Shown in pieces: positions 18,371 to 28,105 of a DNA stretch of 64,000 bases. The notes under the pieces are model-generated. The model was not told where the DNA came from, searched no databases, and saw nothing but the letters and a program-made list of their open reading frames with translations. The translations under genes and the position numbers were made by a program. Numbering within the stretch: the first letter of the stretch is position 1; every line of letters starts with the position of its first letter. The DNA comes from UBA11872 sp965198285 (GTDB taxonomy: Bacteria; Chloroflexota; UBA11872), in NCBI GenBank assembly GCA_965198285.1, contig OZ240251.1, positions 2,170,001 to 2,234,000 of the forward strand. Reading direction: 5' to 3'.

Positions 18371-20365
18371 TCAGGCGGTAGCCAGCCGGATCAGGCTGGT
18401 GAGTTGACCCGAAGCCAGCGCGTCCAGGCGCACGTGCGCCGCCATCATGGATTTCGCCAGATCGGGCAGCGGGCTCAGGCGGGCGCGACGTCGGTCGGCG
18501 TCGATCACCAGCGCCGGAATCCGGTCCAGCGCCACTCGTCGCGCCGCGCGCATCGCATCGTCAATCGGGTCTGACCCCGGCTCCATGCCGACGTTGGCCA
18601 CGCCATCCGTCAGCAGGATCACGATGGGGCGCGTCTCGGCGTCCCGCGCGCGCTCGCGCAGGATTACGCGGCGAGCAAGGTCCAGCCCCAGCGCCAGCGG
18701 TGTGCGGCCGCCGGTTGGCATTTCCCGCATCCGGGCGTGCGCCAGGTCTAGGCTGTTGGTCGGCGGCACCGTCTCATGGGCGTCGGTCTTGCGGAAGGTG
18801 ACTAGCCCCACGCGGTCGCGGCGCTGATAGGCGTCCGCCAGCAGCGACAGCACCGCTGACTTTGTCAGCTGCATTCGCCGCTGGGCCGCCATGCTCCCCG
18901 AGCCGTCCACCACAAACAGCATCAGGTTGCCGACCTTGCGCATGCGCCGTCGGATACGGATGTCGTCTTGCTTAATCGTCAGTGCGCCGTCGCCAACCCC
19001 GCGCAAGGCGGCGGCCCGGATCGTGTCCAGCAGCGCCACGTCCGGTGGATCATTTGGCTTCATGTGCCGGCTGCGAACCGATCGCCCTCGACGACCCTGC
19101 ACCTCGTGCTGAGTTCGCCGTCCGGAGCGTGGCCGCGTCATGGGCAGCCGTTCCTGCGACGCCAAGGTGGGCGAATCGGGTATCGAATCCGGGTCGATCT
19201 GCCGCTCGGCCCCGGCTGAGGTCGGTGCGCCGAAGTTCTGGTCCGACGCCGCCACGGTCTCTTCGCCGGTCGCGGACATCTGCCGCTTTTCCATTCCGGC
19301 TTCGGCAGCTTCGCTGCCACTGGCGCTTCGCGAAGCATCGAACGACTGGATGGCCTGGTCCAGTTCGTCCGGGTCCAGGTGCGGCGGCGTGAATGGGTCG
19401 CGGCGCCGGCGGTGCGGCAGGGCCAGTTCGGCCGCGCGCCGCACGTCGTCCCGGGTGACCTCGGTTCGTCCCTCCCAGGCCGCGATCGTGGAAGCCGCCT
19501 TGTGCATCACGATGTCCGCCCGGTGACCGTCCACGCCCATCGCAATGGCGATGTGGATGATCAGCGACAGCATCTCGTGGCTCACTACGACCGATGGCAG
19601 CAATTCGCGCGCCCCAATGATCTGCTGCTGTAGCTCGGCGCTGGCCCCGGTCCACTCGGCCAGAAAGGCCGCCGGGTCGGCGTCGTACGCAATGCGTCGC
19701 CGCACGATCTCCTCCCGCGTCGCCGGGTGCGTGTCGCCGCGAATCTCGGCCGCCAGCCCAAAACGGTCCAGCAGCTGCGGGCGCAGGTCGCCCTCCTCAG
19801 GGTTCATCGTGCCGACCAGGATGTATTCGGACGGATGCCGGTACTGAACGCCTTCGCGTTCGATCAGGTTCGTGCCCGAGGCGGCGCTGTCCAGCAGCGT
19901 GTCCACCAGGTGGTCGTCCAGCAGATTCACCTCGTCCACATACAGCAGACCCCGGTGGGCCGCCGCCAGCAGACCGGGTTCGAACTTGCGCTCGCCACGG
20001 GACAATGCCGCTTCCAGGTCCAGCGTGCCGATCACGCGATCCTCGGTAGCCGAAACCGGCAGGTCCACCACGCGGACCTGCCGGGTAGTGGACTCGATGT
20101 CGAGGTTCTGATTGCGCTGTTCTCGGCAGTCCTCGCAGACGTTCAGCGAGCCGGGGGCGCACCCGTAGGTGCAGGTCGCCACCTCGATCTCCGGCAACAC
20201 CGCCGCCAGCCCACGAACCGCCGTCGACTTCGCCGTGCCCCGCTCACCGCGAATCAACACCCCGCCAATGCTCGGGTTGATCGCATTGAGCGCCAGCGAC
20301 AGGCGCATCAAGTCCTGCCCAACAATCGCCGCAAACGGAAACGTCGCGCCGTTAGAGTGGATCAT
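18371..20365 (-). CDS. Magnesium/cobalt chelatase-type AAA+ ATPase fused to VWA domain (ChlI-ChlD-like)
   Basis: A 664-residue two-domain protein. Residues 1-310 are a ChlI-type AAA+ module: FPFAAIVGQDLMRLSL, Walker A GERGTAKST (from G40), Walker B GLLYVDEVNLLDDHLVD and GTMNPEEGDLRPQLLDRFGL. An acidic/polar linker rich in Ser and Arg follows, then a ChlD-type von Willebrand A domain with MIDAS motif VDGSGSMAAQ and LTDGVANVG. Such fusions are insertion motors for metal chelatases, but no ChlH/CobN large subunit gene is in view. ATG 20365 is used; a GTG at 20383 is in frame. Confidence 0.88.
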   Translation of the reverse strand: MIHSNGATFPFAAIVGQDLMRLSLALNAINPSIGGVLIRGERGTAKSTAVRGLAAVLPEIEVATCTYGCAPGSLNVCEDCREQRNQNLDIESTTRQVRVVDLPVSATEDRVIGTLDLEAALSRGERKFEPGLLAAAHRGLLYVDEVNLLDDHLVDTLLDSAASGTNLIEREGVQYRHPSEYILVGTMNPEEGDLRPQLLDRFGLAAEIRGDTHPATREEIVRRRIAYDADPAAFLAEWTGASAELQQQIIGARELLPSVVVSHEMLSLIIHIAIAMGVDGHRADIVMHKAASTIAAWEGRTEVTRDDVRRAAELALPHRRRRDPFTPPHLDPDELDQAIQSFDASRSASGSEAAEAGMEKRQMSATGEETVAASDQNFGAPTSAGAERQIDPDSIPDSPTLASQERLPMTRPRSGRRTQHEVQGRRGRSVRSRHMKPNDPPDVALLDTIRAAALRGVGDGALTIKQDDIRIRRRMRKVGNLMLFVVDGSGSMAAQRRMQLTKSAVLSLLADAYQRRDRVGLVTFRKTDAHETVPPTNSLDLAHARMREMPTGGRTPLALGLDLARRVILRERARDAETRPIVILLTDGVANVGMEPGSDPIDDAMRAARRVALDRIPALVIDADRRRARLSPLPDLAKSMMAAHVRLDALASGQLTSLIRLATA

Positions 20366-20559
20366 CCCACCATCGTCGCACACCGGGGCGCCTGCTAGCA
20401 GTCGGAAGTGCGCGGCTCAGGGACTGTCCTCGGGCCGGCCTCGAGGACCATATAACGCGCGCCAATGCCGACGCGCGGCCTCTACGCCGCTGCACTCCCG
20501 TGCTTGATCGCCGCCTCGGGCATTGGCCTCTCACCAGCGGGACAGCGGGAGAAAACGAC

Positions 20560-22793
20560 TCATGGACTTCGCTGCGCGCTTGGCGTAATGGTCTCGGTCG
20601 CTACCGTGTTCACCGGCAACTCGGATCCAGGATCGGCTTCCACGAGGCGCAAAATTGGACCGCCGAATGTCAGTGCGTACACTTCCCCGTCTGCGTCAGT
20701 GCCGAAGGAGCTGAGAGGTAAGTTCAAGTCCGCGATCTGGACCAGTTGTCGTCCTTTGTCGGCATCGGGGTTGAGCGCCCAAACTTGCCCGCTGCAAAAG
20801 TCGCCGAACAGATACAGGCCTTGCAGCCAGGGGATTTCAGCGCCCCGGTACACAACTCCGCCAATGATGGCACAAGTCGCATTCGTGAGCTCATAAGTAA
20901 TGATCGGTGCTGTCACGTCTTCAACTTCGATGCACTGATATCCCGACGCGATGCCATAGAAGCGGCTTACTTCATCGTTAAAGTCTAAACAGTCCGATCC
21001 CTCGAAGATTGGCCACCCCAGGTTCGCACCGGCCGTCGCGATCGACACCTCCTCCTCGGCGTCATGACCCACGTCGGCAACCCACAGGCTGCCATCGTGC
21101 AAATCAAACGCCATGCGCCAAGGGTTGCGCAAGCCGTATGCCCAAATCTCGGGCCGTGCATCTGGCACTCCAAGCATAGGGTTGTCGTGTGGTATCCGAT
21201 AGGGCTGTTCGGCCGATGCTCCGCGCACGTCAATGCGAATAATCTTGACGTGCAGAGAATCTAGGCTTTGTGGGCATTCGAAGCATGTACTGTCGCCGAT
21301 TCCGAGATACATCATCCCGTCGGGTCCAAATCGGATCGCTCCCCCATAGTGATTGCCTCCGTCGTATCCTTCGGTTGGTCTAGGAAAAACTGTCAATTCC
21401 ATTATAATCAATTCACCACTGCGTTTTATACGACCATCTAATATTGGGAAACGAGAAAGTATGACTGACTCCTCTTGTCCATCGTTACCTCTCCTAATTG
21501 TGTAGAATACGTAAAGAAATGGGAACTCGTGAAACTCTGGATCTAATGCGGAACTCAGCAGGCCGTTTAGGCTTCCATCGGAGGCAACGGCATCTTCCAA
21601 ATCGAGAATGTTGTGCGGTTCGGATCCGGGAATGTAGGTTCTAATGGAGCCCTCTCAGTCTACAACGGCCAATCCACCGTTAGGCCAGGGGAAGACGTCC
21701 GTAGGCTGGTTCAGTGTATAACCTGGAAGGGCATCGGTGAACTGCAGACGATCATAGGGAGGGAATGGTATAGGCAGATACTCGTAATTCCAACACTGTG
21801 CGTGACCACCGTCGGTCAGAGCGCACGTCTGGCGCCATCTGGCGCTGATCGACGTGAAAGGACCAGGGGGCGAGCCAAGTCGGACGTTTATTGCCTTGCT
21901 TTGCCCGCGTCCCCAACACACGACGTCGCGTGTGGGTAGGAGACCACACGAATGGTCTTTTCCAGAACTGATCTTGGTAAAGGCTGCTTTAGGAGGGCTG
22001 GACTGGCCAGAGGCGCTGTCGCCTTGGCACAAGACCATGTTGTCGTTGTCTAAGACACATGTGTGTGCGATGCCAACCGCCAGTGCACGAAAGGTCCCTC
22101 GGCGTGAATCTGCTTGACCGTCGTTGTTTTTTCCCCAACATATTAAGTCTCCGGTGGACGACAGGCCGCAGCTGTGTTCTGCACCGGTACCAATTTCCGC
22201 GAAGGCGGTGTCCGTTGGCGGCGTCGCGCGTTCGTTCGCGTTCCATCCCCAGCAGACGGGGTCAGTCCCACTAAGCGCGCAGACATGGTCCCACCCGGCG
22301 TCGATCGCTGTGAACTGGCCGTCCGGTGCGTCAAGTTGCGCATGATCGTTCCGTCCCCAGCAGGTGACTCCGCCGTCAGCGCGGATGCCGCAGGAGTACC
22401 GGTGCCCGGACGTAATCTGCTGAAAGCTGACCCCTTCCGGAACGTCCAACTGGCCGTTATCGTTCGAGCCCCAGCACTGAACGCGGCCGCTGTTTTGCAG
22501 GGCGCACGAGTGGTTCTCGCCGGCGGCTACCTGAACAAATGTGGGGGCATCTGGCGACGTGGCAGTCGCTGGCGATGCTGGCTCGGTTTGCCTCGACGGA
22601 GTCGTCGTTGCGGCCGTTGCCACCCGAGGCCTGAGCGCCGGTTGTTGAGCCGGGGGGCCTGGCTCTGCGATGGCTTGGGTGCTGGAGGATCTCCGCAGGC
22701 GACCAGCAGCAGGGTCCCGAGGATGGCTGCGGCAGCCACTGGCAGAAGGCCGAGGCGCGCGCGCCTCGGCATCGTGCTGGCGACCGCAAGCAT
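20560..22793 (-). pseudogene. Broken RCC1-repeat/PQQ sugar dehydrogenase fusion, copy A of three
   Basis: The third member of a tandem family, with at least two lesions. The signal peptide (MLAVASTMPRRARLGLL to lipobox LVACGDP) from ATG 22793 is in a different frame from the body; the switch maps to a six-G run at 22652-22657, where one extra base would restore the frame. The RCC1 part then reads to an in-frame TGA at 21655-21657, after GGLAVVD. The PQQ-dehydrogenase part continues in that same frame to 20560 and is otherwise intact, with HYGGAIRFGPDGMMYLGIGD and AYGLRNPWRMAFD. Either a recent pseudogene or sequencing errors; two independent lesions favour decay. Confidence 0.8.
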
Positions 22794-23117
22794 CACAGCT
22801 CTTTCCGATCAGCAGGTTTGGTACTCGCCGCGTACCGCCAGACATGGGGCGGCAGATGCGGTCGTGTCCAGTTTGCCGAGCTAGGGAACGGTGCGCCGTC
22901 TGGGCGCGTCAGGCGGTCATGGTCGCACATGAGCCTGCGGACCAGTAATCGGGGCCCGGCCTCCGGCGGGCTGTCGGATTTTCGGGTGACAGGGCTGAGG
23001 CCGGGCAGCCGAGGTCGGGCGTTCGGGCGTGGCAGCGGCAACGCTGATACTGACGGTACGGGGGAGATGCTGCGGGGGCCATCGCCGCACGGATTGCGGG
23101 GAGCGTTGGGGGTGACC
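22794..23117. other. Intergenic region between RCC1/PQQ copies A and B
   Basis: About 324 bp without a supportable gene. Small frames on both strands have no recognisable similarity. It would contain the upstream region of copy A and the terminator of copy B, but no clear hairpin or promoter was seen. Confidence 0.5.
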
Positions 23118-25406
23118 TCAGTCCGACGGCTTAAACATGGTAGTTAGCAGCGGCACATGCGTTACCGACGGCGCGTACTCAGATTCACCTTCGACCAGGC
23201 GCAGGATGGGGCCGCCAAACGTCAGCAGGTAGACCTCGCCGGCCGCGTCGGTTCCGAACGAACTAAGGGGCAGGTCCAGGTCCGCGATCTGGCTCATCCG
23301 CCATCCTGCGTCGGTATCGCCGCTTAGTGCCCACACCCGCCCGCTGCAGAAGTCACCGAACAGATAGACGCCGTCAAGCCACGGGATTTCGGTGCCGCGG
23401 TACACAACGCCGCCGACGATGGCGCATCCTTCCGCGCGCCCGTAGGTAGCGACCGGTGCCGCGACATTCCTAAAGTTGCTGCACGCATACTCGACCAGGG
23501 AGATGTACCTATCGGCTTCACTCGCGTTAAAGCATGTGTTTCCTTCAAATATTGGCCAGCCTAGATTTGCTCCTGCCGTAGCAATGGTTACTTCTTCCTC
23601 AGTATTTTGCCCTACATCTCCAACCCAAAGTGTGTCAGTCTGTGGATCAAACGCCATGCGCCAAGGATTACGCAAACCGTAAGCCCAAATCTCTGGCCGT
23701 GCGTCCGGGGACTCGAGTAGCGTACTGTCCTCAGGTATTCGGTAGGGTTCTTCGGCAGATGCACCACGCACATCGATGCGTATGATCTTACCATGCAGGG
23801 AATCGAGTCTCTGGGGACACTCAAAGCAATGCCCGTCTCCTATTCCCAGATATAGCATCCCGTCTGATCCAAATCGTAGCGCTCCACCCCAGTGTGATTC
23901 GAGTTGCTTAGGCCGTGGTATATCAAGAATGATAAGTTCCTCTTCATAAACTGCAATCCCATCCGAAACTGGAAAACGCGAGATCCGTGCTCGTGCTTGT
24001 TCCGTCGCCTTATTATCATCAACTGTATAGTACACATAAAGAAATGGGAACTTGCTAAACTCAGGATCAGCGACGGCACTTAGCATGCCGCTCTCCGAGG
24101 ATTCAGAATCAGTTTCAGCAGTTAAGTCGAGGATTAGTTTACTCTGCGGATCTGATCCACCGACGTAGACACTAATTGAACCGGTTTTTTCCACAACTGC
24201 CTGGCCGCCAAGCGGCCAGGAGAAAACTTCAACGGGGTTGGAGAATCGAAATCCCGGGAATTCATTCACAAGATGCAATTGACCATAGGGTTCGGGTTGT
24301 CGAGGTCGATATGGAGGCGACCAGCACACCGCCTGGCCGGCTTCATTCACTGCGCACGTGTCGTTCCAACCAGCGCTTATTGATCTGAACCGGCCGTATG
24401 GGCCAAATCGGACATCGCTTGGCTGGTCAACGCCCCCGCCCCAGCATTCCACGGAGCCGGTTGGAAGGATTCCGCACGTGTGATCCGAACCGGCGGTGAT
24501 CTGATCGAGGATTGTCTCAGGAGGATCGGACTGGCCGGCGGCATTCTCGCCCTGGCACATGACCGTGCCATCGCTGCGTAACACGCACGTGTGCGCGACG
24601 CCAACCGCAAGCGCGCGAAAGGGCCCCCTGCGCGACTCGGCCCGGCCGTTGTCATTCCGCCCCCAGCAGACCAAGTCTCCACCGAGGGTCAGACCGCAAC
24701 TGTGCTCGGCGCCGGACCCGATTGCCGTGAACACGACGCCGGATGGGGGCGTTGCCCGGTCGTTGGCGTTCCGTCCCCAACAGGTTGCGCCGTCACGGCT
24801 GACCGCGCAGGCATGATCCCATCCGGCATTCACCATGGTGAATTGCCCGGCAGGCGGATCGGCTTGCTTGTAGCTATTTCGTCCCCAACAGGTGATGCCT
24901 CCGTCTGTCCGCAGGCCGCAGGAGAATCGCCATCCAGACGTGATTTGACGGAATCTGACACCGTCCGGCTCATTCACCTGGCCTTGATCATTGTGGCCCC
25001 AGCAGCGGACGCGTCCATCCTGTTGGAGCGCACACCAGTGATTCTCGCCGGCTGCAACTTGGACGACAGGGGCCCTACTTGGCGGCGAGTCCCTTACGGG
25101 CGCCGGTGACGGCGTTGATCCCGGGGGCGGCATCGTTGAGTCGGCCGTCACCTGCGCGGGTGCTGGCGTCAGTGTTGTTGTTTGTACTGGGGCCTGCGGT
25201 AATGCTGGCGGTTGGGCCGGCATCGACTCGGACGATGCCGCGCGAGGCCTGAGCCCAGGGCGTTGAACCGTGGTCTCCTGTTGCAGTCCTGGCCTGGGCG
25301 TCGCAGGATCCTCACACGCGGCCAGTAGCAGCGCTCCCAGGATGACCGTGACGCAAAACGATAGCAGGCCTAGGTACCGACGCTGGAACGCCGCACTGTG
25401 GGGCAC
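23118..25406 (-). CDS. Lipoprotein fusing seven RCC1-like repeats to a PQQ-type sugar dehydrogenase, copy B
   Basis: About 762 residues. The signal peptide RRYLGLLSFCVTVILGALLLAACED ends in a lipobox; a Pro/Thr-rich linker follows. Seven RCC1-like repeats of about 37 residues come next, each with a C...CWG pattern such as HWCALQQDGRVRCWGHNDQG, which suggests a seven-bladed propeller. The C-terminal domain resembles soluble aldose dehydrogenases of the YliI/sGDH type: HWGGALRFGSDGMLYLGIGD (catalytic His), AYGLRNPWRMAFDP and NLGWPIFEG. The frame is open to ATG 25541, but GTG 25406 gives a compact signal peptide and is preferred. The fused product would be a secreted sugar-oxidising lipoprotein. 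Confidence 0.82.
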   Translation of the reverse strand: MPHSAAFQRRYLGLLSFCVTVILGALLLAACEDPATPRPGLQQETTVQRPGLRPRAASSESMPAQPPALPQAPVQTTTLTPAPAQVTADSTMPPPGSTPSPAPVRDSPPSRAPVVQVAAGENHWCALQQDGRVRCWGHNDQGQVNEPDGVRFRQITSGWRFSCGLRTDGGITCWGRNSYKQADPPAGQFTMVNAGWDHACAVSRDGATCWGRNANDRATPPSGVVFTAIGSGAEHSCGLTLGGDLVCWGRNDNGRAESRRGPFRALAVGVAHTCVLRSDGTVMCQGENAAGQSDPPETILDQITAGSDHTCGILPTGSVECWGGGVDQPSDVRFGPYGRFRSISAGWNDTCAVNEAGQAVCWSPPYRPRQPEPYGQLHLVNEFPGFRFSNPVEVFSWPLGGQAVVEKTGSISVYVGGSDPQSKLILDLTAETDSESSESGMLSAVADPEFSKFPFLYVYYTVDDNKATEQARARISRFPVSDGIAVYEEELIILDIPRPKQLESHWGGALRFGSDGMLYLGIGDGHCFECPQRLDSLHGKIIRIDVRGASAEEPYRIPEDSTLLESPDARPEIWAYGLRNPWRMAFDPQTDTLWVGDVGQNTEEEVTIATAGANLGWPIFEGNTCFNASEADRYISLVEYACSNFRNVAAPVATYGRAEGCAIVGGVVYRGTEIPWLDGVYLFGDFCSGRVWALSGDTDAGWRMSQIADLDLPLSSFGTDAAGEVYLLTFGGPILRLVEGESEYAPSVTHVPLLTTMFKPSD

Positions 25407-25728
25407 GGGCGGCAGGTCTCTTTCGCGTGACTCAGCTAGTAGACGTTGCTGCCCGCTATTCACGGGTTGGCCACTTGACCAGCAGTTGCCTCGCCACGAT
25501 AGCGAACGTCCCAGTGTTGGCCTGATCCAAGCGAACATCATCGCACACCCCAGCGGTGCCTATTGGTATCGCACCAGAGGCTGACTTTTTTTGTCGGCCC
25601 GCCGCGTCGCGCATGCGGACTTGGCTAGCACCGCGCCAACAGCGTAGCCGTCGAGCGTCGAATCCCCGTCGCTGCCAGGCATCTAAGCTCCAAGCGAACT
25701 GATCGCAATGAGTGGCTCACGCGACGGT

Positions 25729-28068
25729 TTACACACCACGGGGCGGTGGTGTTGTCACCGCCGGAACGGTCTTGCCCGGTGTCGAGTACCCCGATTCGGC
25801 TTCGACCAGTCGCAGGACCAGCCCGCCGAACGCCAACACCAGCGCCTCGCCGTCCGCATCGACCCCAAACGACACGACCGGCACATCCAAATTCGCGATT
25901 TCCACCATTGTGCGGTCGTCGGACCCGTCGCTCACCAGAGCCCAGATACGTCCGCTGCACAGATCGCCGAAGACGTACGCACCTTCCAGTTGAGGAATCG
26001 CGGCGCCTCGGTACACACCTCCGCCGATGATGGCGCAGCCGTGCGAGTGGTTGTAAGCCGCGATGGGCGGCGTCGTGCCTTCAATAACGTCACAGCCGCC
26101 CGGGAGGTCTCGTCGGCAGTATCGGCCTTCCCACACCGGCCAACCCATGTCGGCGCCTCCCCTAACGATCGAGACCTCTTCCTCAAACCCCGCGCCCACG
26201 TCCGCAACCCAGAGCTGACCGGCCGGTGAGTCAAAACTCATTCGCCATGGGTTCCTTAGCCCATACGCCCATATTTCGTGCTTTGCCTCCAGATCGTTGA
26301 TCAGCGGATTGTCCGGCGGAATCCGATAGGGGCGCTCCGGGGTAGCGTCGCGCACGTCAATCCGAATTATCTTGCCGAGTAATGTGTCTAAGTAGCGGGA
26401 ACATTCACTGCACGTTCCGTCGCCGATGCCCAGGTACAGCATCCCGTCCGGACCGAACCGAGGGCTGCCGCCCTGGTGAAAGTCATAAAGTCCCGGATGC
26501 TCAAGCATCACGAGCTCGTCTTCACGCACCGCTCGACCATCGACGACTGGGAATCGCGAGAGCCGCGCACCCGGTTCCACGCCTTCACGCTCGCTGCGCG
26601 CCGTGTAGTACACGTAGAGGAATGGAAATCTTTCAAACTCCGGGTCAACGGCCGCACCTAGCAGGCCTCTTTCACTACCCATGGACGATATTTTGTCCGC
26701 AATATCGAGGATCTGAATGGGTTTCGACTCGCTGCCGTAGACGGCAATCTCACCGTCCAGATCCGCGATCAGCAGGCCGCCGCCCGGCCAGGGAAACGCT
26801 TCCACTGGCTTCTGCAACGCGTAGTCCGGGACCGCATTTGCAAAGTTGAGGTTGTCGTATGGCGGAGTTGCAATAGCAATGTATGGATGGTTCCAACACG
26901 CGGCTTGCCCTTCAGCGTTCAGCGCGCATGTGTGTCGAAATCCGGCACTCACCGAGCTGTAAATCCCGTTCGGCGCAGTCAACAGAATATTGCAGATCTG
27001 ACCTGCCCCGCCCCAGCACTCCAGAGTGCCGTCCGGTCGCGTTCCACACGTGTGGTCGTCGCCTGCTGAGATCGCCTCAAAGACTGTCTTGGGAACGCCC
27101 GACTGTTTCTGGGCATTCTCACCCTGACAGAACGCTCTGCCGTCGGCTCGCAATGCGCACGTATGCGAGGTGCCGACGCTCAGCGCTTGAAACGGACCTT
27201 CCTGAAAGTCCACCCGTCCGTTGTCGTTCTTCCCCCAGCACCGCAAGTCGCCGTTAATGGTCAGCCCACAGCTGTGCTCGGCGCCGGCCGCAATGGCGGT
27301 GAACGCAAAGTCCTGCGGTGGAGTCGCTCGCTCATTCGCGTTCCATCCCCAGCAGACGGCGCCGTTGGCGCCCAGTGCGCAGGCGTGATCCCACCCCGTG
27401 TCCAGGTCCGTAAACCGACCCTCAGGCGCCTCGAGTTTGTTGTGATTGTTATTTCCCCAGCACGTGATGCCGTGGTCCACACGGATTCCGCACGTGAATC
27501 GATGGCCGGCCGAGATTCGAAGGAATCTGGTATCCGACGGAATATCCAGATGGCCATCGTCATTGTTGGGGCCCCAGCAATACGCTTCACCATCCGGAAG
27601 CAACGCGCACGTATGGTCTTTGCCTGTCGATACGCTGGTGAAGATTGAGGGCTCAGGTGACCGTTCGCGGACTGTCTCGGACCGCTCGGCCACGACCGCG
27701 GTGGAGCTCTGCCTTGATCCGGGCGTTGTTTCCCGAACTGGAGCCGCTGTCGCCACCGGCTTCGCTGGCTGCCCGCGTGGTTCGAGCGCTGGCGTCGCTG
27801 TCGCTGCCAGTGTCTTGGCCTGGGTTGGTGCCGGCGACGCTGTTGCAAGCGATGGGGCCAGCGGCGGCGCGGATGTCACGGTGGCTGTCGGCTTCGCCGC
27901 GCGGGGTCTGAGCACGGGTTGCTGAACCGCGGTGTCTTCGCGGGGCGAAGGCGGCAGCGCTGCAGAATCGCCGCAGCCGGCGAGCAGCGTTCCCAGGACG
28001 AGTGCAGCCCAAAATTGAAGGAGGCCTGGTCGCCAGCGACGGGACGCCGCGCTGGCGACCGCAAGCAT
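25729..28068 (-). CDS. Lipoprotein fusing seven RCC1-like repeats to a PQQ-type sugar dehydrogenase, copy C
   Basis: A 779-residue protein with the same architecture as copy B. It has signal peptide MLAVASAASRRWRPGLLQF, lipobox LLAGCGD, and a linker to about residue 130 rich in Ala, Thr and Pro. Seven RCC1-like repeats with paired cysteines (for example HTCALLPDGEAYCWGPNND) are followed by a PQQ-type sugar dehydrogenase propeller containing FHQGGSPRFGPDGMLYLGIGD, AYGLRNPWRMSFDSP and AIIGGGVYRGAAIP. Base composition is uniformly GC-rich here, unlike copies A and B. It lies 38 bp upstream of the lgt stop codon on the same strand, so it follows lgt in the transcript direction. Confidence 0.85.
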   Translation of the reverse strand: MLAVASAASRRWRPGLLQFWAALVLGTLLAGCGDSAALPPSPREDTAVQQPVLRPRAAKPTATVTSAPPLAPSLATASPAPTQAKTLAATATPALEPRGQPAKPVATAAPVRETTPGSRQSSTAVVAERSETVRERSPEPSIFTSVSTGKDHTCALLPDGEAYCWGPNNDDGHLDIPSDTRFLRISAGHRFTCGIRVDHGITCWGNNNHNKLEAPEGRFTDLDTGWDHACALGANGAVCWGWNANERATPPQDFAFTAIAAGAEHSCGLTINGDLRCWGKNDNGRVDFQEGPFQALSVGTSHTCALRADGRAFCQGENAQKQSGVPKTVFEAISAGDDHTCGTRPDGTLECWGGAGQICNILLTAPNGIYSSVSAGFRHTCALNAEGQAACWNHPYIAIATPPYDNLNFANAVPDYALQKPVEAFPWPGGGLLIADLDGEIAVYGSESKPIQILDIADKISSMGSERGLLGAAVDPEFERFPFLYVYYTARSEREGVEPGARLSRFPVVDGRAVREDELVMLEHPGLYDFHQGGSPRFGPDGMLYLGIGDGTCSECSRYLDTLLGKIIRIDVRDATPERPYRIPPDNPLINDLEAKHEIWAYGLRNPWRMSFDSPAGQLWVADVGAGFEEEVSIVRGGADMGWPVWEGRYCRRDLPGGCDVIEGTTPPIAAYNHSHGCAIIGGGVYRGAAIPQLEGAYVFGDLCSGRIWALVSDGSDDRTMVEIANLDVPVVSFGVDADGEALVLAFGGLVLRLVEAESGYSTPGKTVPAVTTPPPRGV

Positions 28069-28105
28069 CAGAGTCCTCTTCGGGTGAATGAGGCGGCGCG
28101 ATTCG

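Noticed and set aside
25560..25640. Possible terminator at the run of seven T near 25584
   Set aside because: No stable stem precedes the T run on either strand.
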